Shown: in pieces, positions 9,655 to 20,227 of the stretch
Numbering within the stretch: the first letter of the stretch is position 1
Layout: each line of letters opens with the position of its first letter
Source: an uncultured Alphaproteobacteria bacterium
Lineage (GTDB): Bacteria > Pseudomonadota > Alphaproteobacteria > HIMB59
Assembly (NCBI GenBank): GCA_902557145.1
Contig: CACDYZ010000002.1
Span: forward strand, 1-64,000
DNA: 64,000 nucleotides
Reading direction: 5' to 3'
Program-made: the position numbers and the translations under genes
The notes under the pieces: model-generated
Database searches by the model: none
Told to the model about the DNA's origin: nothing
Seen by the model: only the letters and a program-made list of their open reading frames with translations

Positions 9655-12321
9655 TTGGCAAAAAAGAAAAAAACTAAAGCAAAACAACTAGATGTATTGG
9701 ATACTAAGATTTATCCAAACATTGATATAACAGATGAATTAGAAAAAAGTTACTTAGACTATGCCATGAGTGTCATAGTCTCTAGAGCTTTACCCGATGT
9801 TCGTGATGGACTTAAACCTGTGCACAGACGAATTTTGTATTCTATGTATGAGTCCTCTTATCATCATAACAAACCTTATAAAAAATCAGCAAGAATAGTT
9901 GGAGATGTTATGGGTAAGTATCATCCTCATGGTGACTCAGCTATCTATGAGTCTATGGTAAGAATGGCACAAGATTTTACAATGCGTTTACCCTTAATTG
10001 ACGGTCAAGGAAATTATGGTTCAATGGATGGAGATCCTGCAGCAGCTATGCGTTATACCGAGGCAAGATTAGATAAAATATCATCCTTTATGTTAGAAGA
10101 GTTAGAGTATGAAACAGTTCAGCTGAGAGCTAACTATGATGAAACATTAACTGAGCCTAAGGTTTTGCCATCCAGATTTCCAAATATATTTGTAAATGGT
10201 GCCAGTGGTATTGCAGTAGGCATGGCAACTAATATTCCACCTCACAATTTAGGAGAAATTATAGACGCCACTTTACTACTTATCGATGAACCAGATACAA
10301 CATCTAAACAACTTCATAAGATTGTAAAAGGTCCAGATTTTCCAACAGGAGGAATTATATCTGGTACAGCTGGCCTAAGCTCAATGTATGAGACTGGGAG
10401 AGGTAGTGTTACGGTACTTTCAAAATTACATGAAGAAAAAATAAAAAATAGAAATGCAATTGTTATTTCTGAAATACCTTATTTACAAAATAAATCAAAA
10501 TTATTAGAGCGTATTGCTGATGTGGTAAATAACAAAACTATAGAAGGCATAAATGATATTCGAGATGAGTCTAATAAAGAAGGTGTTAGAATTGTCGTAG
10601 AGTTAAAATCTTCTGCAGTTCCTGAAATTATAAAAAACCAGTTATTTCAATACACTCCTTTAAAAACTTCATTTAGCAGTAATATGTTAGCTTTAAAAGA
10701 GACAAAACCATTAACGTTAAACCTAAGAGACGGTCTATCATACTTTGTTAATTTTAGAAAAGACGTCATTACAAAAAGAACTGTTTATAAGCTTAATAAA
10801 GCGCGTGAAAAAGCAAATATTTTAATTGGATTATCAATAGCTGTTAACAATATCGATGCTGTTATAAATTTAATTAAAAAATCTAAGACACCTGCTGAAG
10901 CTAAAGAAAAATTATTATCAACCAAATGGACTATAAAATCTAATATAGCTCAATATATTAAACTCATAAGTTCTTCTAATAAGACCTCATCGTCTAAAGT
11001 TTCTTTAGACGAAGAACAAGCTAAAGCAATACTAGAACTTAGATTACAAAAATTAACTGCTTTAGAAAGAGACGATATACTCAATAATCTTAAATCATTA
11101 GTTGAAGACATTAATTCATACTTAAAAATATTAAATTCAGATAAGCAATTATTAAAGGTACTAAAAGGTGAGTTGACAGAAATTAAAGATGGCTTTGCTT
11201 CACCTAGGAAAACTGAGATTCAAAAGCATGATATAGAAGACATAGACACTGAAGATTTAATCATTGAAGAGGATGTTGTCGTTACAGTTTCACATCAGGG
11301 TTATATAAAAAGGGTATTAAAATCTTCATACAAGGTTCAAAAAAGAGGTGGTAAAGGGAAGAACGCAATGACTACACGAGACGAAGACTTTTTAGAACAA
11401 GTTTTTGCCGCAACAACAAGAGATACTATTTTATTCTTTACCTCAGTTGGTAAGGTTTACTCTATGAAAGCATATGAACTCCCAGCAGGAACTCCAACTT
11501 CGCGAGGTAAAGCTATAGTAAATTTAATACCAATTTCAAAAAATGAAAAAATCTCATCTATTCTCTCTCTTCCAAAAGAAATAAATGATTTTGATAATTA
11601 TAATTTGGTGTTTGCAACAAACCTTGGAAATATAAGAAAAAATAAATTAAAAGATGTAGCTATGAGTGGAACTAGAAAACTTTCTCGTTCTGGTAAAACA
11701 GCTATTAAACTAAAAACAGGGGATAGACTAATAGGCGTAATTTCAGTAATTGAAAATGATGACGTTCAATTAGCTACTACTAATGGAAAATCTATTAGAT
11801 TTGCAACAAAAGATCTAAGAGAATTTTCTGGTTTAGGTTCGGCTGGTGTTAGAGGTATCAAGCTTGCCAAGGATGATAAAGTAGTCTCAGTTTGTAGCCT
11901 TGTTCATAATAAAATATCTATCGATGTAAGAGAGTCTTATTTAAAGGCAAAGAACGAAGCTAAAAAAGACTTATCTAAAATTAATAAAAAATTTCAAGAA
12001 CTAGCTGACACTGAAGAGTATCTTCTATCCGTTACTGAAAATGGATATGGAAAATTAAGCTCTGCTTATGAATATAGAATTACCAATAGAGGAGGATCTG
12101 GAGTGACTAATATTACAATAACACCAAAAAATGGAAGAGTAATTCAATCTCTGAAAGTAAATTTAGATGATAATATAGCTTTAATATCAGACTCTGGTAA
12201 ATTATTAAGGTGTAATGTTGGAGATAATATTCGAGTTGTAGGTCGTGTATCACAGGGTGTATCTGTCTTTAAAATAGATGCAAAAGAAAAAATAGTATCA
12301 GTAGCTCGATTAGAGGATTAA
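9655..12321 (+). CDS. gyrA: DNA gyrase subunit A (TTG start)
   Basis: [53 protein letters not shown]-terminal pinwheel domain. Confidence 0.96.
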   Translation: MAKKKKTKAKQLDVLDTKIYPNIDITDELEKSYLDYAMSVIVSRALPDVRDGLKPVHRRILYSMYESSYHHNKPYKKSARIVGDVMGKYHPHGDSAIYESMVRMAQDFTMRLPLIDGQGNYGSMDGDPAAAMRYTEARLDKISSFMLEELEYETVQLRANYDETLTEPKVLPSRFPNIFVNGASGIAVGMATNIPPHNLGEIIDATLLLIDEPDTTSKQLHKIVKGPDFPTGGIISGTAGLSSMYETGRGSVTVLSKLHEEKIKNRNAIVISEIPYLQNKSKLLERIADVVNNKTIEGINDIRDESNKEGVRIVVELKSSAVPEIIKNQLFQYTPLKTSFSSNMLALKETKPLTLNLRDGLSYFVNFRKDVITKRTVYKLNKAREKANILIGLSIAVNNIDAVINLIKKSKTPAEAKEKLLSTKWTIKSNIAQYIKLISSSNKTSSSKVSLDEEQAKAILELRLQKLTALERDDILNNLKSLVEDINSYLKILNSDKQLLKVLKGELTEIKDGFASPRKTEIQKHDIEDIDTEDLIIEEDVVVTVSHQGYIKRVLKSSYKVQKRGGKGKNAMTTRDEDFLEQVFAATTRDTILFFTSVGKVYSMKAYELPAGTPTSRGKAIVNLIPISKNEKISSILSLPKEINDFDNYNLVFATNLGNIRKNKLKDVAMSGTRKLSRSGKTAIKLKTGDRLIGVISVIENDDVQLATTNGKSIRFATKDLREFSGLGSAGVRGIKLAKDDKVVSVCSLVHNKISIDVRESYLKAKNEAKKDLSKINKKFQELADTEEYLLSVTENGYGKLSSAYEYRITNRGGSGVTNITITPKNGRVIQSLKVNLDDNIALISDSGKLLRCNVGDNIRVVGRVSQGVSVFKIDAKEKIVSVARLED

Positions 12322-12328
12322 ATTATAA

Positions 12329-12817
12329 ATGTCAAAAATAGGTATCTATCCAGGATCATTTGATCCAATTACTTATGGTCATCTTGATATAATTCAAAGG
12401 AGTCTAAATGTTGTTGATGAATTGATAATTGCAGTATCAAACAATAAATCTAAAGACCATTTAATATCTGTTGATGATAGATTAGAATTGATAAATCAAT
12501 CCATACAATCATTACCAAAAGAGAATTTAAATAAAATTAAAGTTGAAAAATTTGATAATTTGCTTGTCCATTATGTTAAATCTAAAAATGCTTCTTTAAT
12601 CATAAGAGGTTTAAGAGCTGTTTCAGATTTTGAGTATGAGTTTTTAATGACAGGAATGAATAGAACTATAGACAAAGAAATAGAAACGATATTCTTAATG
12701 TCTTCAGAGAAATATCATTTTATTTCATCAAGATTTATAAAAGAAATTCAGAAACTAGGTGGGGATATTTCTAAAAGTGTTCCAAAACCAGTTCTTGATT
12801 TCTTATCAAAAATTTGA
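12329..12817 (+). CDS. coaD: Phosphopantetheine adenylyltransferase
   Basis: GIYPGSFDPITYGHLDII, IIRGLRAVSDFEYEF, SSRFIKEIQKLGGD. Confidence 0.97.
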   Translation: MSKIGIYPGSFDPITYGHLDIIQRSLNVVDELIIAVSNNKSKDHLISVDDRLELINQSIQSLPKENLNKIKVEKFDNLLVHYVKSKNASLIIRGLRAVSDFEYEFLMTGMNRTIDKEIETIFLMSSEKYHFISSRFIKEIQKLGGDISKSVPKPVLDFLSKI

Positions 12818-12837
12818 AATGTTCACATTTTCTACTT

Positions 12838-12913
12838 GGGCCCATAGCTCAGCCGGTAGAGCACCTGACTTTTAATCAGGGTGTCGCAGGTTCGAATCCT
12901 GCTGGGCTCACCA
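12838..12913 (+). tRNA. tRNA-Lys (anticodon TTT), CCA encoded
   Basis: GGGCCCATAGCTCAGCCGGTAGAGCACCTGACTTTTAATCAGGGTGTCGCAGGTTCGAATCCTGCTGGGCTCACCA folds as a cloverleaf; anticodon loop CTTTTAA. Confidence 0.97.
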
Positions 12914-12944
12914 CTTCTTTTACTAGAGGTTTTGAGGAAATCTA

Positions 12945-13391
12945 ATGATCACGATATATTTAGCTGGCGAAATTCATAGTAATTGGCGTGAAGAAATTAT
13001 TAATCTTTGTGAAGAAGATAAACTAGATATTAAATTTACCTACCCTGTAACAAATCACGATAACTCTGATAATGTTGGTATAGAGATATTAGGGAGTGAG
13101 GAAAAAAATTTTTGGAAAGACCAAAAAGGAGCTAATATAAATTCTATTAGAACAAAAAAGTGTATTCAAGATTGTGACTTAGTAATTGTTAAGTTTGGAG
13201 AAAAATATAAGCAATGGAATGCTGCCTTTGATGCAGGATATGCAGCAGCTCTTAATAAGTCATTAGTTGTCATACATAATGAAGATCAACAACATGCTTT
13301 GAAAGAAATTGATGCTGCTGCTTCAGCAGTGGCAAGTGATACAAAGCAGGTAGTTCGAATTTTAAAATATGTTTTAGAGGGGTCTTTATAA
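12945..13391 (+). CDS. YtoQ-family protein (nucleoside 2-deoxyribosyltransferase-like fold)
   Basis: MITIYLAGEIHSNWREEI...DLVIVKFGEKYKQWNAAFDAGYAAALNK pattern. Confidence 0.75.
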   Translation: MITIYLAGEIHSNWREEIINLCEEDKLDIKFTYPVTNHDNSDNVGIEILGSEEKNFWKDQKGANINSIRTKKCIQDCDLVIVKFGEKYKQWNAAFDAGYAAALNKSLVVIHNEDQQHALKEIDAAASAVASDTKQVVRILKYVLEGSL

Positions 13392-13551
13392 GTTTATTAT
13401 TAGGTTACATCTTGTTTGATTTAGTAACTTTACCAATATTTCACGATTATATTGTTTTTTCATTACCAACTTATAGTTAGATAAAAAGCAGTAGCTGTAA
13501 TATGCTAATATATAATATTATTTTAGTATTTTTATTATATTAATTAATTGA

Positions 13552-14400
13552 ATGAATGATTATCAGGTAAATAATTTAACACCAACGATTGGTGCAGAAA
13601 TTTCAGGTATAGATTTATCCAAAGATCTAAACTCGAAAAATCTTGATAATATTTATAAAAATTTAATAGATCACAAAGTTATTTTTTTTCGTAATCAGAA
13701 CTTAAAGCCAGAGGATCACATCGCATTTGCTAAGAGCTTTGGTGATATTGAACCCCCACATCCTATCTATCCACACGTAGAAAATTTCCCTGAAATTACT
13801 TTATTGGAGAATGATCCTTCTAACCCCCCTGACACAGATGAATGGCATACTGATGTAACTTTCAAAACAAAACCACCTTTCACTTCCATACTTTATAGTA
13901 AGGAAATACCACCATCGGGAGGAGATACATTATGGTGTTCATTAATAGCGATTTATGACGACCTCCCAGAAAATATTAAATCTGACTTAGAGACTAAAAG
14001 AGCAGTTCATGATATGGGAGCATTTAGAAATAACTTTAGTAGCGAAGATAATGAAGAATACTCAAAAAAATTGAATGCAGGCTTTGAAAAATTTGGAAAT
14101 GCTGTTCACCCAATCATTAAGGTTCATCCAATATCTAAGAAAAAATTTTTATATATTAATCCGAGCTTTACACGACATATTATTGGCTTAGACATGACAG
14201 ACTCTAATAATTTACTCTCTTATCTATTTAATTTTATGACAAAGCCACAGTATCAAGTTAGGTTTAAGTGGACCCCAAATACTTTAGCTTTATGGGATAA
14301 TAGATGTACCATGCATTATGCTATTGGTGATTACCTACCACATCGTAGAGTAATGAACAGAATAACTGTTCTTAATGATAAAAGAGAAATTTCACAATAA
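13552..14400 (+). CDS. TauD/TfdA-family 2-oxoglutarate-dependent dioxygenase
   Basis: GAEISGIDLSKDL, EWHTDVTF (HxD), TMHYAIGDYLPHRRVMNRITV (His, Arg). Confidence 0.9.
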   Translation: MNDYQVNNLTPTIGAEISGIDLSKDLNSKNLDNIYKNLIDHKVIFFRNQNLKPEDHIAFAKSFGDIEPPHPIYPHVENFPEITLLENDPSNPPDTDEWHTDVTFKTKPPFTSILYSKEIPPSGGDTLWCSLIAIYDDLPENIKSDLETKRAVHDMGAFRNNFSSEDNEEYSKKLNAGFEKFGNAVHPIIKVHPISKKKFLYINPSFTRHIIGLDMTDSNNLLSYLFNFMTKPQYQVRFKWTPNTLALWDNRCTMHYAIGDYLPHRRVMNRITVLNDKREISQ

Positions 14401-14460
14401 TTAAGTTTAGTTTTTTATTAATAATTTTAACATTGAATATATTATGTTAATAATCTTCCT

Positions 14461-15891
14461 ATGATTGATAAAAGAAAATTTTATATAAATGGTGATTGGG
14501 TGGATCCTGTAAATAAAAATGATTGTAACGTAATTGATCCATCGACAGAAGAACCATATGTTACTATTTCACTAGGAAGTGCAGATGATACCAATAAAGC
14601 TGTTGAAGCTGCAAAAAACTCTTTTTTAACATGGAAAAATACCTCTAAAGAAGAGCGTATTGAACTTTTAGAAAAACTTTTAAAAATTTATAGAAATCGC
14701 TCTGAAGAAATGACAAATGCAATATCAAAAGAACTTGGGGCACCTTTAGACTGGGCATCATCGGCGCAGATGGGTTCTGGTGAGTCTCATATAGAGGACT
14801 TTATTAAAAGATTAAAAGAATTTGAATTTGAGTCAAAGTTTGATGAGAACTCTGACAATTATATTGTCTATGAACCAATAGGAGTTTGCGGTTTAATAAC
14901 CCCATGGAATTGGCCAATTAATCAAATTGCTTTAAAAGTTATACCTGCCTTTGCTACTGGGTGTACGATGATCTTAAAACCATCTGAGATGGCACCTTTA
15001 TCAGGTTTATTATTTGCTGAAATGATTCATGAAGCCGGTTTTCCTGCTGGTGTTTTCAATTTAGTAAATGGTGACGGCGCTGGTGTTGGATCACAAATCT
15101 CAGGGCATCCAGATATAGATATGGTTTCTTTTACTGGTTCAACTCGTGCTGGGAAACTTATTTCTAAGAATGCTGCCGATACAATTAAAAGAGTTTGTTT
15201 AGAACTTGGTGGAAAGGGCGGTAATATAATTTTTGCAGATGCATACCCAGATGCTGTTAGAGATGGTGTAAGAAATATTATGAGCAATGCTGGTCAATCG
15301 TGTGATGCTCCAACCCGTATGTTAGTTGAAAAATCTATTTATGAAAAAGCTGTTAAAGAAGCTGCAGATGAAGCTAACAAGATAGGTGTAGACTTACCCT
15401 CTAAATCAGGTGACCATATTGGCCCTGTTATTAATAAATCACAATTTGATAAAATACAGGCATTAATTCAAAGCGGTATAGATGAAGGGGCAACTCTTGT
15501 AGCTGGTGGAGCTGGTAGACCATCTAATTTTGAAAAAGGTTATTATGTTAAACCAACAGTATTTACAAATGTTAAAAATGAAATGAGAATAGCTAAAGAA
15601 GAGATTTTTGGTCCAGTACTTTCTATTATTCCATTTGACTCTGAAGAAGAAGCAATCTTAATCACTAATGATACCCCTTATGGTCTTGGTAACTTTTTGC
15701 AAACAGAAGATAAAGAGAGAGCTAGAAGAGTATCAAAGCAACTTAGAGCTGGTGTAGTTCAAATTAATGGAAATGCTCCAGACTCAGGAACACCTTTTGG
15801 TGGATACAATCAATCTGGTAATGGTCGAGAGGGTGGAACATGGGGCCTTCATGAATACTTGGAAGTTAAAGCAATAAGTGGGTGGAAGTAG
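14461..15891 (+). CDS. NAD(P)-dependent aldehyde dehydrogenase
   Basis: PWNWPINQIALKVIPA, LELGGKGGNIIF, catalytic Cys in NAGQSCDAPTRM. Confidence 0.95.
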   Translation: MIDKRKFYINGDWVDPVNKNDCNVIDPSTEEPYVTISLGSADDTNKAVEAAKNSFLTWKNTSKEERIELLEKLLKIYRNRSEEMTNAISKELGAPLDWASSAQMGSGESHIEDFIKRLKEFEFESKFDENSDNYIVYEPIGVCGLITPWNWPINQIALKVIPAFATGCTMILKPSEMAPLSGLLFAEMIHEAGFPAGVFNLVNGDGAGVGSQISGHPDIDMVSFTGSTRAGKLISKNAADTIKRVCLELGGKGGNIIFADAYPDAVRDGVRNIMSNAGQSCDAPTRMLVEKSIYEKAVKEAADEANKIGVDLPSKSGDHIGPVINKSQFDKIQALIQSGIDEGATLVAGGAGRPSNFEKGYYVKPTVFTNVKNEMRIAKEEIFGPVLSIIPFDSEEEAILITNDTPYGLGNFLQTEDKERARRVSKQLRAGVVQINGNAPDSGTPFGGYNQSGNGREGGTWGLHEYLEVKAISGWK

Positions 15892-16272
15892 ATGATAGGA
15901 TTTGTCATGGTTGGAACAAACGATTTAGACAGAGCTATTGATTTCTATGACACAATTCTAGAAATAATCGATTTAAAAAGAGTTGAAAAAACAGAAACAT
16001 ACGGATCTTATGCTCCAAAATCAAATTCTGAAGCTATAGAATTCTATGTTACTATTCCTCACAATAAAGAAAATGCCACTGTGGGTAATGGAACTCAAAT
16101 TTCTTTTTACATTGACAAAAAAGAGACTGTCGACATGTTTCATTCAACTGCAATAAAACTAGGCGCTAAAGATGAAGGCGCACCTGGCGAAAGATATGAG
16201 GGTGAGTATTACTCATACCTTAGAGACTTAGATGGTAACAAGATTTGTGGTTACACTTATTTCACTAAGTAG
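15892..16272 (+). CDS. VOC/glyoxalase superfamily protein
   Basis: MIGFVMVGTNDLDRAIDFYDTIL ... YYSYLRDLDGNKICGYTY. Confidence 0.88.
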   Translation: MIGFVMVGTNDLDRAIDFYDTILEIIDLKRVEKTETYGSYAPKSNSEAIEFYVTIPHNKENATVGNGTQISFYIDKKETVDMFHSTAIKLGAKDEGAPGERYEGEYYSYLRDLDGNKICGYTYFTK

Positions 16273-16289
16273 AAATATAATTAATTTCA

Positions 16290-17210
16290 ATGTCTTACTC
16301 TAATATTGAAAATAAATTAAATTCTGGTGACGTTGTAATATTAGATGGTGGGATGGGTGCAGAATTAGAAAACCTTGGAGCTTCTATGGATAAAGATCTT
16401 TGGTCGGGGAGATGCTCTATTGATGAACCTGATATTGTATACAAAGCACATCAAAACTTTATAAATTCAGGCGCTGATATTATAACTACTAACACATATG
16501 CTAGCACTCCCATTTCTATGAGAGAGTATGGTTACGAACATCATATTGAAGATTGGAATAATGCCAGTGTAAATATAGCAAAATCAGTGGCAAATAATTC
16601 TGACCGTGAAATTGCTATAGCTGGTTCAGTATCAACATATGGAAGTTGGGATAAAATTGAACCTGAATATTTAAAGCCAGGTTTTATTCAACATATAAAT
16701 ATTTTATCTAATGGTGGTGTAGATTTAATTATTCTTGAGGCAATGACTTCATCAACCAGAACTATTGAGTCATTATTAGATAGTTCTGATCAATTTGATC
16801 TACCAGTATGGCTTTCAATATCTTGTGCTTTAGATAGAGAAAGTAATAAGCTTATGCTTGGCTATCAAGAGAGTTTTAATAACTCTGAAGCTTTTTTTTA
16901 TGATGATTTTGAAAGTACGATAATTAAATTTAATGATATTCACAATGGACCTATTTTAATAGCTCACTCTGATATTAAGGTTGTTAATCAAGCAGTTATG
17001 ATTGCTAAAAACAACTATGATGGAATTATTGGTGTGTACCCTAATAATGGTTTTTTTAAAAAACCTAAGTGGAATGTAATTGAAAGTATTTCTCCAAAAG
17101 ATTATTTAGAAGAAGCACAACAGTGGGTTGAAAATGGTGCTCAAATAGTAGGGGGCTGTTGTGGAATTAGTCCAAACCATATCAAAGCACTATCAAACTT
17201 AAAAAATTAA
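16290..17210 (+). CDS. Homocysteine S-methyltransferase-family protein
   Basis: VVILDGGMGAELENLG; INSGADIITTNTYAST; terminal GGCCGISPNHI zinc motif. Confidence 0.88.
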   Translation: MSYSNIENKLNSGDVVILDGGMGAELENLGASMDKDLWSGRCSIDEPDIVYKAHQNFINSGADIITTNTYASTPISMREYGYEHHIEDWNNASVNIAKSVANNSDREIAIAGSVSTYGSWDKIEPEYLKPGFIQHINILSNGGVDLIILEAMTSSTRTIESLLDSSDQFDLPVWLSISCALDRESNKLMLGYQESFNNSEAFFYDDFESTIIKFNDIHNGPILIAHSDIKVVNQAVMIAKNNYDGIIGVYPNNGFFKKPKWNVIESISPKDYLEEAQQWVENGAQIVGGCCGISPNHIKALSNLKN

Positions 17211-18337
17211 TTTTTATTTATCATTGAAAATTTATAAGAAGATGTATTTTCCATTAGTAAATTTGTATCTATGCTTACTCCTAATCCTTCTCTATTTTCT
17301 AATTCAATAAATCCTTTATTTATTTCAAAGTTTTTATTATAAAATTTTGAAGTATAGGCAATGTACTCTGGAAAAAATTCAGCCATTTCTGTTTTAGGAA
17401 AACTCATACACAAATGGATCATTGCTGATGCTGCTATTGACATAGAATTCCAACAATGAGGGGTAACTCTAACATTTTTTTTATTTGATAGTTCTATTAT
17501 TTTAATCATATCAATAATTCCCCCAACACTCGAAATATCTGGATTAAAAATATCAACAGCATCTGCAGCTAGAGTTTCAATAAAATGATTTATTCCGCAT
17601 TGTTTTTCTCCTGTAACAATTCTTAAACCCGTTTGATTTTTAATTTCTTTTAGAGCTCGAGTAGCTTCACCATCAACTGGCTCTTCAAACCAATATGGTT
17701 TAAATTCCTTTACAAGTGGAGCTAATTTTAAAGAAACATTTGTGTCATTAGGACAAGCTAGATCTAACATTAGAGGTACATTAAATCCTAATGTCTTTCT
17801 TATTTTTGAGACACATATAGCAGCTTGATCTATTGTTCTTTTTTGAAGAGGATATATTTTTATACCACCATAACCCTGATTTAATATTTCTTCACATCTA
17901 GATGATAAAGTCTCATCACTTTTAAAATCTTCACTCCAAATAGTTGCGTAAACAGGTACTTTATCTCTATATTCACTTGATAAAATTTTATATAGAGGTT
18001 TTTTTTTCTTTTTACCTTCAATATCCCAAAGACTCATTTCAATAGCACTTGTTGCAGCAGAAAAATCAATTCCACGATGCCCATCCGCTATGACTTCAAC
18101 TTCCTTATGAAATCTGTCTGGTGTTAAATTTTCTATATGTGAAAGTGAATTAACAAGATTATGAATAATTTCTACAATACCTTTTTCTCTTGTAGGCAAT
18201 GTAAATGCTTCACCCCATCCATAATATCCTCCATCGGTAGTCAGCTTAAGAAATATAAAAGGTTTTATTTGCGACCATCCATCATCACTTGGTTTAGATT
18301 TGGTAATCCAGGTTTCTATTTTATTTAAAAAACTCAT
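17207..18337 (-). CDS. Enolase-superfamily protein, mandelate racemase/muconate lactonizing enzyme type
   Basis: Metal ligand segments LMLDLACP, WFEEPVDGE, VTGEKQ; FNPDISSVGG and TPHCWNSMS Asp/His dyad. Confidence 0.88.
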   Translation of the reverse strand: MSFLNKIETWITKSKPSDDGWSQIKPFIFLKLTTDGGYYGWGEAFTLPTREKGIVEIIHNLVNSLSHIENLTPDRFHKEVEVIADGHRGIDFSAATSAIEMSLWDIEGKKKKKPLYKILSSEYRDKVPVYATIWSEDFKSDETLSSRCEEILNQGYGGIKIYPLQKRTIDQAAICVSKIRKTLGFNVPLMLDLACPNDTNVSLKLAPLVKEFKPYWFEEPVDGEATRALKEIKNQTGLRIVTGEKQCGINHFIETLAADAVDIFNPDISSVGGIIDMIKIIELSNKKNVRVTPHCWNSMSIAASAMIHLCMSFPKTEMAEFFPEYIAYTSKFYNKNFEINKGFIELENREGLGVSIDTNLLMENTSSYKFSMINKN

Positions 18338-18344
18338 TTATTTA

Positions 18345-19331
18345 TTAAAATTTTTCAATTAATCTCTTTAAGTGTGTGTCACTAACACCACAACACCCAC
18401 CAATTATTTGTATTTGATCGTCAATAAATTCTAAACAGGAATTTGCAAACTCATCTTCTGTGCTCATAGCAATAGCTTCATGAGTACTTGTATCAAATTT
18501 ATGTATTTCTGGATAATACATCATTGGACCCTTCCAATGATCTTTTATTATTTTCAATCCACCATAACTATCTTGAAACCATGTGTGCATAATACCATAA
18601 ACATCTCCACCAATGTTTGTAAGTGTTTTTATTATGTCTTCAAATTGAATAATATCATCTTCAGGTAAAAATTTTGGTTGTTCCTTGTACTTTTTCTCAT
18701 CATAAATTAATGATTTTTCTTTTTCTGCTCTAAAATTTCTTCCAACTATACTGTTGTCAAATTTACTTTCACAACAACTTAGACCAACCCATACAGGAAG
18801 ACCGGTTTGTAAAGCTGCATTTAGTAATATTTCAGAATGGTTTATATCAAGTAACATTTCTAAAATTAATAGGTCTACTCCAGTGTCTTTTAGTATGTTA
18901 GCAGCTTCAATATAATTTCTCTCTTCTTGTTTATATGAAGGTATAAATTTTGGGTTAGGTACAAATTCATTTTCTTTTAATGCAAAAAAATTTGACAGGC
19001 TTCCAGCTATAGCAACTTTTTCATTTTTATTAGTGTTTTTGATTGCTTTTCTTGCTAATTCAACAGATTTAATTAAAAACCTTTCTGTTTCATTTTTGCG
19101 ATTCAAACTATCTAGTACATGTCTACTTGTTGCAAATGTATTTGCAGTAATGATATCACAACCTACATTTATAAAATTTTCATGAACTTTGACTACTATA
19201 TCAGGTGAAGTAATTGTAGCTAGCGCAGCAAATGCTGGACTCATATCTCCACCTAGTTTTGCTATCTCTGAACCATTTCCACCATCTAAAAAAATTTTTG
19301 ATTTATTTTTTAATTTTTCTTTAAATATCAT
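18345..19331 (-). CDS. Homocysteine S-methyltransferase-family protein (second paralog)
   Basis: IFLDGGNGSEIAKLGGDMSPAF; VGCDIITANTFATS; IIGGCCGVSDTHLKRL. Confidence 0.85.
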   Translation of the reverse strand: MIFKEKLKNKSKIFLDGGNGSEIAKLGGDMSPAFAALATITSPDIVVKVHENFINVGCDIITANTFATSRHVLDSLNRKNETERFLIKSVELARKAIKNTNKNEKVAIAGSLSNFFALKENEFVPNPKFIPSYKQEERNYIEAANILKDTGVDLLILEMLLDINHSEILLNAALQTGLPVWVGLSCCESKFDNSIVGRNFRAEKEKSLIYDEKKYKEQPKFLPEDDIIQFEDIIKTLTNIGGDVYGIMHTWFQDSYGGLKIIKDHWKGPMMYYPEIHKFDTSTHEAIAMSTEDEFANSCLEFIDDQIQIIGGCCGVSDTHLKRLIEKF

Positions 19332-20221
19332 GTGTTTTTTGGATTTGGTGCTAGAACAACTGCTAAAATTCCTCCAATCACAATCATCGAGCTTCCAATT
19401 ATTTCTCGTAAACCAAATGGTTCATCCGTAAGAATACTTGAGCTTGTGACTCCAACTAATATTTCGGATAAAAAAAGTATTGAACATAAACCAGCTCCTA
19501 ATTTACTTGGTGACCAAAATATAACCACACCTGTAGGTATAAAATAAAAAACAGATATAAAGAAAAGAAATGAGGACATAGCAATAAATGAATCTATTGT
19601 AGGCATTGGTCCTAGATAATCTGTTAAAAAGAAGCCAGCTACTATGTTGAACAAAGTACCATAAAAAAAGAAAGAAAAAATTGTAGGAAATACACCATCA
19701 GTCTTAACTATTTCCAAACGTATCATTCCTGCAGCAAATAATGCTCCACCAGCAAGAGCCAACCAATCACCGGCATTCTCTGGTAATGGAATGATTGTTT
19801 GTTTACTAAATACAATCCATAATCCACCAAGAGCTAAACCAAGTGTTAATGCTCTTTCTACCCCAGGTTTTTTCTTTAAAAATAAAATCTCAAAAATAGT
19901 TGTCCAAATAGGAGTCATATAAAAAAGAATTAATGCACGAACTACGTCCGTTAGAAGAAAACTTAGTGCGTAACAAATAAAACCACCTCCACAAAGTAAC
20001 CCTGTTATTGGTAACTCTAAACCAAAAGTCCTTCCTTTAACTTTTCGCCATAATGCAATAGGGGATAATATTAGAACTCCAATAATCATTTGTGCAATAG
20101 TTCCCCAACCACCTGTTAGTCCACCATCTTCTAAAATTCTTTGTGGTAACCAATATATTCCCCATGATCCAGCTGATATAGCTAATGCAAATGCTATTTT
20201 GTAATGATGAGGATGTCTCAT
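19328..20221 (-). CDS. EamA/DMT-family transporter
   Basis: ~10 hydrophobic helices, EamA-like repeats (ALSFLLTDVVRALILFYMTPIWTTIFEILFLKKKPG). Confidence 0.85.
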   Translation of the reverse strand: MRHPHHYKIAFALAISAGSWGIYWLPQRILEDGGLTGGWGTIAQMIIGVLILSPIALWRKVKGRTFGLELPITGLLCGGGFICYALSFLLTDVVRALILFYMTPIWTTIFEILFLKKKPGVERALTLGLALGGLWIVFSKQTIIPLPENAGDWLALAGGALFAAGMIRLEIVKTDGVFPTIFSFFFYGTLFNIVAGFFLTDYLGPMPTIDSFIAMSSFLFFISVFYFIPTGVVIFWSPSKLGAGLCSILFLSEILVGVTSSSILTDEPFGLREIIGSSMIVIGGILAVVLAPNPKNT

Positions 20222-20227
20222 GATTAA

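Noticed and set aside
9900-9960. Glu at the GyrA position equivalent to E. coli Asp87 (HGDSAIYES), as a quinolone-resistance variant
   Set aside because: Natural variation is plausible and Ser83 is kept; no resistance can be inferred from this alone.
13392-13551. Possible small RNA in the 160-nt gap between ytoQ and tauD
   Set aside because: No stable hairpin or terminator seen; a promoter region is the simpler explanation.
13392-14460. Riboswitches (SAM, glycine) upstream of the methyltransferase cluster
   Set aside because: The non-coding stretches (13392-13551, 14401-14460) are A/T-rich with no structured, conserved-looking core that I could recognise.
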